From Cohnella candidum (GTDB lineage Bacteria; Bacillota; Bacilli; Paenibacillales; Paenibacillaceae), in contig NZ_CP033433.1 in assembly GCF_003713065.1 (NCBI RefSeq), positions 124,001 through 188,000 on the forward strand: a stretch of DNA of 64,000 bases, written 5' to 3'. Each line of letters starts with the position of its first letter. Position 1 is the first letter of the stretch. The notes beneath the pieces were generated by a model. That model was given only the letters and a program-made list of their open reading frames with translations. It had not been told where the DNA came from and searched no databases. Position numbers and translations under genes: made by a program. Of this stretch, positions 33,382 through 41,832 are shown piece after piece.

Positions 33382-36300
33382 AAATCAAGACGAAGCTGAT
33401 TGTCGGGTTCGCCGTGATTCTGTTGATTTTGGCCAGCGTCACGGCTTTCGGTTATGTCCGGTTGACCCGAATGGACGACAGCATGAGCTCGTTTTACGAT
33501 AACCGGTTCCAGAAAGTCCAAATCGTCGTGAACGCGCGCGGGGAAGTGAACGCGGCCAATGCCGTCATTACGGGCATTATCATGGGGACCACGGAACCGA
33601 AGAGCGGCGTGAGCGAGATCACCAACCGGCTCACCGCCGCGGCCAAGCAATTTGCGCTGCTGAGCGATTCGCATGCGACGGCGGTCGAAAAGCAAATCAT
33701 CGAGCAAATCAAGAACAACGCCAAAGGCTACGGCGAATTTCTAAATTCCTTCATGCGGCTTGCGCAGGAAGGCAAAGTCGAAGAGGGCAAGCAGCTCTAT
33801 GTGTCCAAAGGAATCCCCTCGACCGTGCTAGTCATTAATTCTTTAAACGGATTGATTGTCTACGAACAGCAGACGCTCGAGGAAGAGATGGCGAACACGA
33901 AAGCGATGTACAAGGACACGGTGCGCATGGTGGCCGCGCTGACCGTGCTCGGCATCCTGCTTGGACTCGCCGTCCTGCTGTGGGTGCTGCCCCAAATCAC
34001 GAAAGGCCTTAATCAACTGGGGCGGATGGCCGACCGGTTCTCGAAAGGCAGGCTGAAAGGCTTCGCCCGCATGAATATCCGCGCGAAGGACGAGCTAGGC
34101 GACCTGGCCCGCGTTTTCCGCCATATCGCCATGGATTTGCTGGCCAAAAACGAGAAGGAGAACGAATATAACGCGATCCTGCAGCGGCAGGCGCGCAAGG
34201 ATGCGCAGATGGCGCGCGTGACCGAGCTCTTGCGCCAAACCTCCGACACGGATGCGGTGGCCCAATCGTTCATCGACGAATTCGCTCCGGTCGTCGGGGC
34301 GGCTTACGGCGCCGTCTATCTGGTCGACCCGGCTTCCAGGGGCAAAATGCTGCAACTGGCGGGATCCTACGCCGGATCCGGCGACGCCGTCGGAACGACG
34401 GCGACCGTTCGACGCGGCGAAGGCTTGGTCGGGCAATGCGCGGCAACGGGCAACGCCATCGTGCTGGACGAGGTGCCTCAGGGATACGTCCGCATCTCCT
34501 CCGGACTCGGTTCGTCGGAACCGCGGCAGCTGGCGCTTCAGCCCGTTAAGTTCGACGAGGAGATCATCGGGGTTATCGAATTGGCGGGCACGGAGGCATT
34601 CCGGCAAGACGATTTGGAACTGCTGGCGGATTTGGCCGTCCAGTTCGGCACGCTCGTCCAGAATATCCGGTCCCGCCAGCGGGTCGAAGAGCTGCTGAGG
34701 GAATCTCAAGCGCAATCCGAAGAGCTGCAGGCGCAATCCGAAGAGCTCATTTCCCAGTCGGAGACGCTGCGCCAAACGAACGACGAGCTGGAGGCGCAGC
34801 GCAACGAGCTCAAGCGTTCGGAAGCCCGCCTCCAGCAGCAGCAGGAAGAGCTCGAGCACGCGAACCAGGAGCTGACCGTCAAGACGCAGGCGCTGGAGGA
34901 GCATATCGATCGCACGGAAACGCAGAACCGCCAAATCGCGAAAGCGAACGCGGACCTGGAGCGTCAGGCGCTGCAGCTCGCCATGACCGGCAAGTACCGT
35001 TCCGAATTCCTCGCCAACATGTCGCATGAGCTGCGGACTCCGCTGAACAGCCTGCTTATCCTCTCCGAATTTTTGGCGGAAAACAAGGAAGGCAACCTGA
35101 ACGAGAAACAGAAGGAGTACATGAAGACGATCCATTTGTCCGGCACGGATCTGCTCAAGATGATCGACGAAATTCTGGATCTGTCCAAGGTGGACGCCGG
35201 CAAAATGGAGATTCACCCCGAATGGACCGTGATCGGCGACATCGCGACCTATTTCGAACACCAATATACCCCCATGGCCCTGCAAAAAGGGCTGACCCTT
35301 TCGGTCGACTCGGAAGAGGGAATCCCGCAGGCGATTTGGACGGACGGCCATCGGCTCAAACAGATTCTCCGAAACCTGTTCTCCAACGCGATCAAATTCA
35401 CGCATGCCGGATCGGTCAGCCTGGCGATCGTGAAGCCGACGGAAGAGGATCTGGCTTCCCTTCCCAAGCGGACGGACGGCGATTACGTCGCCTTCCGGAT
35501 CTCCGACACGGGCATCGGCATCTCCCCGGAAAAGAGCGAAGTGATTTTCGAAGCATTCCGCCAAGCGGACGGAACGACGAGCCGCAAGTACGGGGGAACC
35601 GGCCTGGGGCTCACGATCAGCCGCGAACTGGCGAAGCTGCTGGGCGGCTGGATCCGCTTGGAGACGGAAGCGGGACGGGGCAGCACGTTCACGTTGATTT
35701 TGCCGGAACGCGCGCCGGCGTCCGAGGCGGCGAATGCCGAAGCGCCGCATACCGACGTCTATCCGGAAGTCGCGGCGGCCGGCGTCCTGCCCGGAGAATC
35801 GGACGCATCCCTGTCGCCCGTTGCCGAGCACGGGAATGAGCCCGTTCCGGATGACGACCGCGATTCGCTGGCCGAGGGCGACCGCGTCCTTCTTATCGTG
35901 GAAGATGACATCCATTTCGCCAAAGTGCTGCTCGAAATGGCGAGAACGCGGGGCTTCAAGGGCGTTATCGCCCTGCGCGGCGACGAGGGACTGGAAAGAG
36001 CGCGTACGCTGAAGCCCGACGCCATCCTGCTCGACATCCAGCTTCCGGTAACGGACGGATGGTCGATTCTGCATCAATTGAAATTGGACAAGGAGACGCG
36101 GCATATCCCGGTACAGGTCATTTCCGTCACGGAGCAGAGCTCCCACGGCCTTCGCATGGGCGCTCTGGACCATTTGAAGAAGCCGGCGACCGCGCAGCAG
36201 CTGGAGGAAGTGTTCACCAACATTTCGACGGTGCTCGACCGGAAGCCGAAACGTCTCCTGCTCGTCGAACCGAATCAGGAAGACGTACAGAACCTGACCG

Positions 36301-37052
36301 AGCTGATCGGACACGACGACGTGCTGGTCGAGGCGGTCTCTTCCGCGGAAGGCGCCTGGGAACAGCTGCAGAACCACGCTTATGACTGTCTCGTGCTAAG
36401 CTCCGGCCTGGATGACGGCAGCGGTATCGCATTGATGGAAAAAATCCAGCGGTCGCCGAACCTACATCGCATGCCGGTCATCCTTCACGGCGGAGAAGAA
36501 AGCCAAGAAGAGGCGCTTTGGGAATTCCGGAAGTTCGCGGACAAGATCGTCATGAAAGACGTCAAATCTCCCGAGCGCCTGCTGGAAGAGACGGCGTTGT
36601 TCCTGCACCGGGTGGAAGCGGAGCTGCCGGAGGAGAAGCGCAGAATGCTCCGCAAGCTTCACCGCCGGGAAGCGCCTTTCGAGAACAAAAAGGTGCTGCT
36701 CGTCGATGACGACGTTCGCAACGTATTCGCGCTCTCCAGCGTGCTGGAGCACCGCAAGATGGAAGTCGTGTATGCCGAGAACGGCAAGGACGCGCTGGAG
36801 AAATTGGAGGAACATCCGGACGTCGACATCATCCTGATGGATATCATGATGCCGGAAATGGACGGTTACGAGGCCATGACCCGGATTCGGGAAAACGCCG
36901 CCTGGAAATCCATCCCCATTATCGCCCTTACGGCGAAAGCCATGAGGGACGACAGAAGCAAGTGCATTGAAGCCGGAGCTTCGGATTACATCACGAAGCC
37001 GGTTCATACCGAGCAGCTGCTTTCTCTGATGCGAGTGTGGCTTTATCGATGA
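33378..37052 (+). CDS. Hybrid sensor histidine kinase with three receiver domains, RsbK-like
   Basis: 1224 residues. Order: membrane helix (~7-28), CHASE3-like helical outer domain (~30-175), second helix (~180-203), HAMP, GAF (~285-425), Gln/Glu-rich coiled coil (~435-530), HisKA with His550 in 'FLANMSHELRTPLNSLL', HATPase ('NLFSNAIKFTHAG', 'DTGIGI', 'GTGLGLTI'), then REC1 (Asp886 in 'ILLDIQLPVTDG'), REC2 (Ser1008 replaces the acceptor Asp: 'CLVLSSGLDDG') and REC3 (Asp1155 in 'ILMDIMMPEMDG'). RsbK of B. cereus has CHASE3-GAF-HisKA-REC and feeds RsbY; the neighbours here are the matching phosphatase and CheR methyltransferase. REC2 is a pseudo-receiver. Confidence 0.9.
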   Translation: MKIKTKLIVGFAVILLILASVTAFGYVRLTRMDDSMSSFYDNRFQKVQIVVNARGEVNAANAVITGIIMGTTEPKSGVSEITNRLTAAAKQFALLSDSHATAVEKQIIEQIKNNAKGYGEFLNSFMRLAQEGKVEEGKQLYVSKGIPSTVLVINSLNGLIVYEQQTLEEEMANTKAMYKDTVRMVAALTVLGILLGLAVLLWVLPQITKGLNQLGRMADRFSKGRLKGFARMNIRAKDELGDLARVFRHIAMDLLAKNEKENEYNAILQRQARKDAQMARVTELLRQTSDTDAVAQSFIDEFAPVVGAAYGAVYLVDPASRGKMLQLAGSYAGSGDAVGTTATVRRGEGLVGQCAATGNAIVLDEVPQGYVRISSGLGSSEPRQLALQPVKFDEEIIGVIELAGTEAFRQDDLELLADLAVQFGTLVQNIRSRQRVEELLRESQAQSEELQAQSEELISQSETLRQTNDELEAQRNELKRSEARLQQQQEELEHANQELTVKTQALEEHIDRTETQNRQIAKANADLERQALQLAMTGKYRSEFLANMSHELRTPLNSLLILSEFLAENKEGNLNEKQKEYMKTIHLSGTDLLKMIDEILDLSKVDAGKMEIHPEWTVIGDIATYFEHQYTPMALQKGLTLSVDSEEGIPQAIWTDGHRLKQILRNLFSNAIKFTHAGSVSLAIVKPTEEDLASLPKRTDGDYVAFRISDTGIGISPEKSEVIFEAFRQADGTTSRKYGGTGLGLTISRELAKLLGGWIRLETEAGRGSTFTLILPERAPASEAANAEAPHTDVYPEVAAAGVLPGESDASLSPVAEHGNEPVPDDDRDSLAEGDRVLLIVEDDIHFAKVLLEMARTRGFKGVIALRGDEGLERARTLKPDAILLDIQLPVTDGWSILHQLKLDKETRHIPVQVISVTEQSSHGLRMGALDHLKKPATAQQLEEVFTNISTVLDRKPKRLLLVEPNQEDVQNLTELIGHDDVLVEAVSSAEGAWEQLQNHAYDCLVLSSGLDDGSGIALMEKIQRSPNLHRMPVILHGGEESQEEALWEFRKFADKIVMKDVKSPERLLEETALFLHRVEAELPEEKRRMLRKLHRREAPFENKKVLLVDDDVRNVFALSSVLEHRKMEVVYAENGKDALEKLEEHPDVDIILMDIMMPEMDGYEAMTRIRENAAWKSIPIIALTAKAMRDDRSKCIEAGASDYITKPVHTEQLLSLMRVWLYR

Positions 37053-37888
37053 ATCTTCATAACCCCGTTGACCCGGAGCTCGAAAAGCTGGAAATCAGCC
37101 TGCTCCTGGAAGGTATCTTCCGCCAATATGGATATGATTTCCGAAATTACGCCTATACCTCCGTGAAACGGAGGGTCACGCACCGGTTGCAGCTGGAAGG
37201 CTTCGACACGGCGACGAGGCTGCTGGACGGCGTCCTTCACGATCCGGAGATGTTCCACCGCCTGCTCGGCGATCTGGTCATCCCCGTGACGGAAATGTTC
37301 CGCGATCCCGAAACGTTCCAAGCGTTCCGAGACGGCATCGTGCCGGAGCTTCGCAAGCTGCCGTATGCGAGGATTTGGCATGCCGGCTGCTCGACCGGGG
37401 AGGAGCCCTATTCGATGGCGATCCTGCTCGAAGAAGAGGGCTTGCTCGACAAAACCCGGATTTACGGAACGGATATCAGCGAGGGCGCGCTGGAGCAGGC
37501 CAAGGACGGTGTCATGCCCCTCGAGAGAATGCAGCTGTATACGCAGAATTACCAAGCTTCGGGCGGCAAGCGGGCGTTCTCCGAATATTACGTTTCGGAC
37601 CACGGCTTGGTCCTGATGAAGCCTTTTCTGCGCAAAAATATCGTGTTCGCCCGGCATAATCTGGTGACCGACCGTTCGTTTAACGAATTCCAAGTCATCT
37701 TCTGCCGGAACGTCATGATCTACTTCGATACGGTCCTGCGCGAGCACGTGCATCGACTGTTCTATGAGAGTCTGGCCGTCGGCGGATTTCTCGTGCTGGG
37801 CAACAAAGAATCCATTTCGTTCACGCCGATGGCCGAACGCTACGAAGTGTTTGACGACGCAAACAGGATTTATCGCAAAGTCGTGTGA
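37049..37888 (+). CDS. CheR-type methyltransferase, RsbM-like
   Basis: 279 residues; ATG overlaps the kinase stop (ATGA). The CheR N-terminal helical domain ('LEGIFRQYGYDFRNYAYTSVKRRVTHRL') is followed by a SAM-binding domain: motif I 'IWHAGCSTGEEPYSMAILLEE', 'RIYGTDISEGALEQAK', and the family-specific 'VIFCRNVMIYFD'. No chemotaxis receptor is nearby. In B. cereus RsbM, a CheR homologue, methylates the RsbK kinase and damps it, so the kinase encoded upstream is the likely substrate here. Confidence 0.9.
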   Translation: MNLHNPVDPELEKLEISLLLEGIFRQYGYDFRNYAYTSVKRRVTHRLQLEGFDTATRLLDGVLHDPEMFHRLLGDLVIPVTEMFRDPETFQAFRDGIVPELRKLPYARIWHAGCSTGEEPYSMAILLEEEGLLDKTRIYGTDISEGALEQAKDGVMPLERMQLYTQNYQASGGKRAFSEYYVSDHGLVLMKPFLRKNIVFARHNLVTDRSFNEFQVIFCRNVMIYFDTVLREHVHRLFYESLAVGGFLVLGNKESISFTPMAERYEVFDDANRIYRKVV

Positions 37889-37912
37889 CATGTGAGGAGA
37901 GGAGGAGCCTAG

Positions 37913-39952
37913 TTGTCCGACGTTCAACCGGTGCCGCTGCTTTTGGTCGACGACCACGTCGAGAATCTGTTGGCGCTGGAAGCCGTATTGTCCGCGGAAA
38001 ATTATCGGCTCGTCCGCGCTGAATCCGGCGAGGAGGCCTTGCGCCACGTGTTGCGCGAAGAATTCGCCGTTATCGTGATGGACGTGCAGATGCCGGGGAT
38101 GGACGGCTTCGAAACGGCGAGGCTGCTCAAGTCCAGGGAGAAAACGAAGGACGTGCCCATTCTGTTCATTTCCGCGACCAACCGGGAAGCCGTGGACCAA
38201 TTCCAGGGTTATTCGGCCGGGGCTGTGGATTACCTGGTCAAACCGATCGTTCCCCCGATTTTCAAAGCCAAAATCGCCGCGTTCGTGCGGATGTACCTGA
38301 ATAACCGGGAGCTGGAGGAAAGGCAGAAGCAGCTCGAACAGCAGAAGGCGGAGCTGGAGTCCGTCAACCGCGAGCTTCTCCGGGTGACCTATGGCCTGAC
38401 GACCGCGGAAGCGAAGTCCCGGATGATTTTCGATACGTCCATTGACGGCATGTTCATTTTCGACGCGACGGGGAACATTTTGTCCGTGAATCCGGCGATG
38501 GAGCGGCTGTTCGGCTACAAAGCGGGCGAGCTGGTCGGTTACCCGGCCGAGAAAATCCTCCCCGCGATCGAGGAAATGCGGGGCCGACGCTTCGAGGGGC
38601 GCGGAGAAGCTTTCGAAGTCCCGCCCTTCGTGACCGGCGTGGTGTGCGAAATGACCGCTTGCAAGAAAGGCAACGCCTTGTTCGAGGCCGAAATTCAGCT
38701 GGGGGAGTCGGTCATCGACGAACAGCGGTTATACGCCTGCACGGTGCGGGACATCACGGACCGCAAAGGGACGATGCGGCTGCTGACGGAAGCCAAAAAC
38801 GCGGCCGAAATCGCTTCGCGGGCGAAAAGCGAATTTTTGGCGGTCATGAGCCACGAGATCCGGACCCCGATGAACGGGCTGATCGGGATGAGCGACCTGA
38901 TGTACGAGACGGCCATGTCGAGGGAGCAGGAAGCCTACGCCCACGCGATTCGTGATAATGCGAACCGTTTGCTCTCGATCATGAACGATATCCTCGATTT
39001 CACCAGCATGGAATCCGGCAAAATCGAGCTCGACGAGCAGCCGTTTTCGCTGCGGGAGTGCTTGGCCGACGTCATCGGAAAATTCCGCGAGGAAGCGGAA
39101 CGCAAAGATTTGGAGCTGGTGTGGGAGCTTGAGGAAGACGTGCCGGAATACGTGGTGGGGGATCCGCACCGATACCGGCAGATTTTGCACCATTTGATCA
39201 ACAACGCCGTGAAATTCACCGGGTCCGGCGGGGTGTACGTGCTGGTGAGAACGAGGGAAGAGGCGCCGTCGGCACCCGGGGATCCGCCGAAAATCCGCCT
39301 GGAGACGACCGTGCAGGATACGGGAGAGGCCATTCCGGAGGAAAAGAGACACCGGCTGTTCATGCCCTTCTCGCAGATGGATTCTTCCATGACGCGCAAG
39401 CACGGCGGAACGGGGCTGGGGCTCGCCGTCTGCCAGACGCTGGCCAAGGCGATGGGCGGGGGCGTGCGCCTCGCCTCGCGGGACCGCTCGGGCAACCGGT
39501 TCGTCTGCCGGATCAACGTCGCGCCGTTCGAGTGGCCGGCCGAGTTTCCCCGCTTGTCGGCCGCCGCCGGGGCGCTTCGCAGTCAACCCGTTTTGATCGT
39601 CGCGCGCGACGCGTTCCGCAGAAGGCTGCTTTCCGCGCTCTCGCGGAAGCTGGGCTTGGCTCCGCTTGGCGCGACGTGCCCGGCGGCTGCTTTGTCGTGG
39701 CCGAGCCGCAATAAAGCGTTGCTCGCGATCGTGGACGAATACGCCGACGACGAACGCGAGATCATCCGCCATTGGGGGGAGGAAGGCGTCCGGACGCTGT
39801 GTATCCGCGCGTCCGGCGTCTCCGGTCCTTTGCCCGAACCGATGCCCGGATGCGAAATCGTCGAAGGCCCCGTGTCCCTGTCCGGCCTGAAGTCCTTTTT
39901 CGGAGAAACGCTCATGGAGAACAGGGTTCAAAGCCGCTCCCGCCGGGTATAG
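37913..39952 (+). CDS. REC-PAS hybrid histidine kinase with degenerate C-terminal receiver
   Basis: 679 residues; TTG start after a strong GAGGAGAGGAGG. Receiver domain (1-125) with Asp57 in 'VIVMDVQMPGMDG', coiled linker, PAS domain (~165-290, 'SIDGMFIFDATGNILSVNPAMERLFGY'), HisKA with His314 in 'FLAVMSHEIRTPMNGL', HATPase ('HLINNAVKFTG', 'GGTGLGLAVC'), then ~120 residues that begin like a receiver ('QPVLIVARDAFRRRLLSALSRKL') but lack the acidic pair and acceptor Asp. Soluble: no membrane segment. It is not part of the standard B. cereus RsbY-K-M set; position suggests it joins or tunes that phosphorelay. Its 3' end carries a sigma-B-type promoter for the next gene. Confidence 0.88.
   Translation: MSDVQPVPLLLVDDHVENLLALEAVLSAENYRLVRAESGEEALRHVLREEFAVIVMDVQMPGMDGFETARLLKSREKTKDVPILFISATNREAVDQFQGYSAGAVDYLVKPIVPPIFKAKIAAFVRMYLNNRELEERQKQLEQQKAELESVNRELLRVTYGLTTAEAKSRMIFDTSIDGMFIFDATGNILSVNPAMERLFGYKAGELVGYPAEKILPAIEEMRGRRFEGRGEAFEVPPFVTGVVCEMTACKKGNALFEAEIQLGESVIDEQRLYACTVRDITDRKGTMRLLTEAKNAAEIASRAKSEFLAVMSHEIRTPMNGLIGMSDLMYETAMSREQEAYAHAIRDNANRLLSIMNDILDFTSMESGKIELDEQPFSLRECLADVIGKFREEAERKDLELVWELEEDVPEYVVGDPHRYRQILHHLINNAVKFTGSGGVYVLVRTREEAPSAPGDPPKIRLETTVQDTGEAIPEEKRHRLFMPFSQMDSSMTRKHGGTGLGLAVCQTLAKAMGGGVRLASRDRSGNRFVCRINVAPFEWPAEFPRLSAAAGALRSQPVLIVARDAFRRRLLSALSRKLGLAPLGATCPAAALSWPSRNKALLAIVDEYADDEREIIRHWGEEGVRTLCIRASGVSGPLPEPMPGCEIVEGPVSLSGLKSFFGETLMENRVQSRSRRV
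39926..39950 (+). promoter_or_regulatory. Sigma-B-type promoter inside the 3' end of the kinase gene
   Basis: GTTCAA (39926-39931), 13-nt spacer, GGGTAT (39945-39950); the -10 is the exact consensus. It lies 26 nt before the ATG of the YflT-like gene at 39976. Confidence 0.7.
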
Positions 39953-39975
39953 CTGTGATAAAAGGAGTGAGCGAG

Positions 39976-40467
39976 ATGAGCGTCCATATCGGGATTTTCA
40001 ACAAGGAAGAAGAAGTGGTGGAAGCGATCCGCATGCTTCGCGAAGCAGGCGTCGACCATGACGGCATTCGGGTCATCGTCAAAAACGCGGAAAACGCGCC
40101 GCTGATCGCATCCAGTACCGACATCGCGGTAGAGGATCTGACGGACATTGAAGACGCGCGCGACCGGGATACCGGAGTGACGGACGGGCTGCCCATCGGA
40201 GTGGTCGGAGTCACCGCCGGCAACCTGGGATCCGGCGCGCCGTTTGCCGGGTATCCGGGGGGCTTCGTCATCGGGGCTTTCGATTGGAATGAGGACAACG
40301 GCGACAGGGAGAGAGTGCTGCGCGACGTAGGCGTGCCGGATCACGCGGCGGAACGCTGCGAAGACGAAGTCGGTGCAGGCCGCTACTTGGTGCTGGCCGA
40401 CACCGAAGAGGACACGAACGCGCCGACGATTCTCCGTCACGCAGGCGCTTCCGACGTGCTGCATTGA
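39976..40467 (+). CDS. YflT/GSP17M-like general stress protein, longer variant
   Basis: 163 residues; ATG 9 nt after AAAGGAG. It starts 'VHIGIFNKEEEVVEAIRMLREAGVDHDGIRVIVKNAENAPLI', a GSP17M-type start, then a Gly-rich middle ('GLPIGVVGVTAGNLGSGAPFAG') that could be a short membrane-tilted or flexible loop, and 'VPDHAAERCEDEVGAGRYLVLAD', the usual closing of this family. Its own sigma-B-type promoter lies in the preceding gene. Function unknown. Confidence 0.85.
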   Translation: MSVHIGIFNKEEEVVEAIRMLREAGVDHDGIRVIVKNAENAPLIASSTDIAVEDLTDIEDARDRDTGVTDGLPIGVVGVTAGNLGSGAPFAGYPGGFVIGAFDWNEDNGDRERVLRDVGVPDHAAERCEDEVGAGRYLVLADTEEDTNAPTILRHAGASDVLH

Positions 40468-40514
40468 CGAGTAGTTTGCAACGGAGTTCAAATTTCAATA
40501 AAATGGAAAAGACG

Positions 40515-40570
40515 AAGAACGTCCGGTTCTTTCCCTTCGGGATAGGAGCCAGGACGTTCTTTTATTTTTT
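40515..40570 (+). terminator. Terminator of the YflT-like gene
   Basis: AAGAACGTCC pairs with GGACGTTCTT over a 27-nt loop that can itself form a small helix; TTATTTTTT follows. It ends 18 nt before the nuclease-like gene, whose transcript must start by read-through or within this region. Confidence 0.8.
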
Positions 40571-40587
40571 CGGGAGGGATGGCGGGA

Positions 40588-41256
40588 ATGAATTTCGAGC
40601 AGGCGCATGAAGCTTTTATCACGCATCATCTGCAGAGAAGGACCGGGGAGCGCAGGGGCCGTTTAGAACGGGGGCATCGAGAGGCGGAGAAGTTGTTTTG
40701 CGGTAACGTTTGGTGGTCTCTTCGAGGGAATTTTGACAACCTGCATAGGGAATTTGAAGTGCTCGACTGGCGGGGGATGTCCTATTTCTGCGATTTCGCT
40801 TGGCTGACGGAGTGGGTAAAGTTGATCATCGAAATCAAAGGTTTCGGTCCGCACGTAAGGGACATGGACAGGCAGAAGTATTGCAACGAACTGAATCGGG
40901 AAACCTTTTTAGCCGCCATGGGTTATCAGGTGATTTCGTTTGCGTATGACGACGTCGCTCATCGACCGGAGCTGTGCATCGCCTTGCTGCGTATGATAAT
41001 CAGCCGTTATCATACGGAATCCTCCCCGGTCACTCTGCAGACCTTGTCCGAGAGAGAAAGCATTCGTTTGGCGTACACACTCGCTCGACCTTTGCGTCCC
41101 ATCGACATTGAGAACCATCTTAAAGTCAACCATCGTACCGCCGTTCGAACGCTGCAATCGCTTTGCTCCAAAGGCTGGTTTGCTCCCGTTACCGGCGCGG
41201 AAGGGAAACATATCGTGCGTTATGAACTTCAACGAACCATAATGCGGCTGCTGTAA
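40588..41256 (+). CDS. PD-(D/E)XK nuclease-like (DUF559/Vsr-type) protein with C-terminal winged-helix-like region
   Basis: 222 residues; ATG 40588 is 9 nt after GGGAGGG (ATG 40579 touches that site). The core reads 'YFCDFAWLTEWVKLIIEIKGFGPH' with Asp and Glu-x-Lys spaced as in the PD-(D/E)XK fold, then 'RETFLAAMGYQVISFAYDDV', the closing of DUF559/Vsr-like nucleases. The last ~75 residues ('RPIDIENHLKVNHRTAVRTLQSLCSKGWFAPV') form a helix-turn-helix-like module. Base use is less GC-rich than neighbours, suggesting transfer. No methylase or partner gene is nearby. Biological role unknown. Confidence 0.72.
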   Translation: MNFEQAHEAFITHHLQRRTGERRGRLERGHREAEKLFCGNVWWSLRGNFDNLHREFEVLDWRGMSYFCDFAWLTEWVKLIIEIKGFGPHVRDMDRQKYCNELNRETFLAAMGYQVISFAYDDVAHRPELCIALLRMIISRYHTESSPVTLQTLSERESIRLAYTLARPLRPIDIENHLKVNHRTAVRTLQSLCSKGWFAPVTGAEGKHIVRYELQRTIMRLL

Positions 41257-41260
41257 AATT

Positions 41261-41437
41261 CCTGCGATCATGCAGGTTTTTCATTCGGGCGTCGTCCGTC
41301 GGGGATCAAAGATGCAAAAGTACATGTTTTTAACAACGGATATCGATATCAGGTTAGATTGGATTTAAATGCCTGCACGATTGCAGGCTTTTCCGTTTAT
41401 GGGCGAGAAGAGTGGCTAAATACCTGCACAATTGCAG
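41261..41437. repeat. Three CCTGC...GCAGG hairpins, two of them 51 bp apart
   Basis: CCTGCGATCATGCAGG (41261), CCTGCACGATTGCAGG (41372) and CCTGCACAATTGCAG (41423), each followed by TTTT. The last two are exactly 51 bp apart, the same period as the arrays at 17495 and 55077. The first may end transcription of the nuclease-like gene. No gene is seen in 41257-41460. Confidence 0.75.
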
Positions 41438-41468
41438 TTTTGGCCGCCGCGTGACAAGCGCGAAAACA

Positions 41469-41515
41469 AAAACGGATAGAGGCTCGGGCTGGTTGCCGAA
41501 GCCTCTATCCGTTTT
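41469..41515. terminator. Terminator, mainly for the minus-strand small membrane protein gene
   Basis: AAAACGGATAGAGGC pairs perfectly with GCCTCTATCCGTTTT over a 17-nt loop; on the minus strand TTTTTGTTTT follows. Confidence 0.85.
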
Positions 41516-41545
41516 AACGACACGGTTCGTTCCGATTACGGCGAA

Positions 41546-41716
41546 TCATTTGAACCAAGGGAATACGTATCTTACGATGAAATACAGGATACCGAAGAAG
41601 ATCACGAGGTAGGCCGCGTATTTGATGAAAGTCGACAATACGAGGCTGGAATCCGATTTTTCCTCCACGCGGCGTTCTTCGATATCGACGTCATGGTCCA
41701 CGTCACGGTAGCTCAT
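41546..41716 (-). CDS. Small single-pass membrane protein, unknown function
   Basis: 56 residues from ATG 41716 (GGGAGG 7 nt upstream; a TTG 18 nt earlier overlaps that site). The N-terminal half is charged ('SYRDVDHDVDIEERRVEEKSDSS'), and the C-terminal half is one membrane helix ('YAAYLVIFFGILYFIVRYVF') ending 'PWFK'. A sigma-B-type promoter (41805-41779) lies upstream on the same strand, divergent from that of rsbV. No family recognised. Confidence 0.8.
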   Translation of the reverse strand: MSYRDVDHDVDIEERRVEEKSDSSLVLSTFIKYAAYLVIFFGILYFIVRYVFPWFK

Positions 41717-41778
41717 GGGAAAGCCTCCCTTCAAGGATGTCGGCCAAGGCGCGGTGCCTAGTGCCTACTTACCACGTT

Positions 41779-41805
41779 TTACCCGAACGGCCGATTGCAT
41801 GAAAC
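41779..41805 (-). promoter_or_regulatory. Sigma-B-type promoter for the small membrane protein gene
   Basis: Minus strand GTTTCA (41805-41800), 15-nt spacer, GGGTAA (41784-41779). Its -35 lies 27 nt from the -35 of the rsbV promoter on the other strand. Confidence 0.68.
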
Positions 41806-41832
41806 GCCGGAGAAAATAAACCCGGGAAGCCT

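Noticed and set aside
34095..36377. 760-codon open frame antisense to the RsbK-like kinase gene
   Set aside because: Same reasons: mirror-frame composition (Arg, Gln, Leu, Phe), no known motif, and a fully supported gene on the other strand.
40579..40587. ATG 40579 as start of the nuclease-like gene
   Set aside because: It touches the Shine-Dalgarno GGGAGGG directly; the ATG at 40588 has 9 nt spacing.
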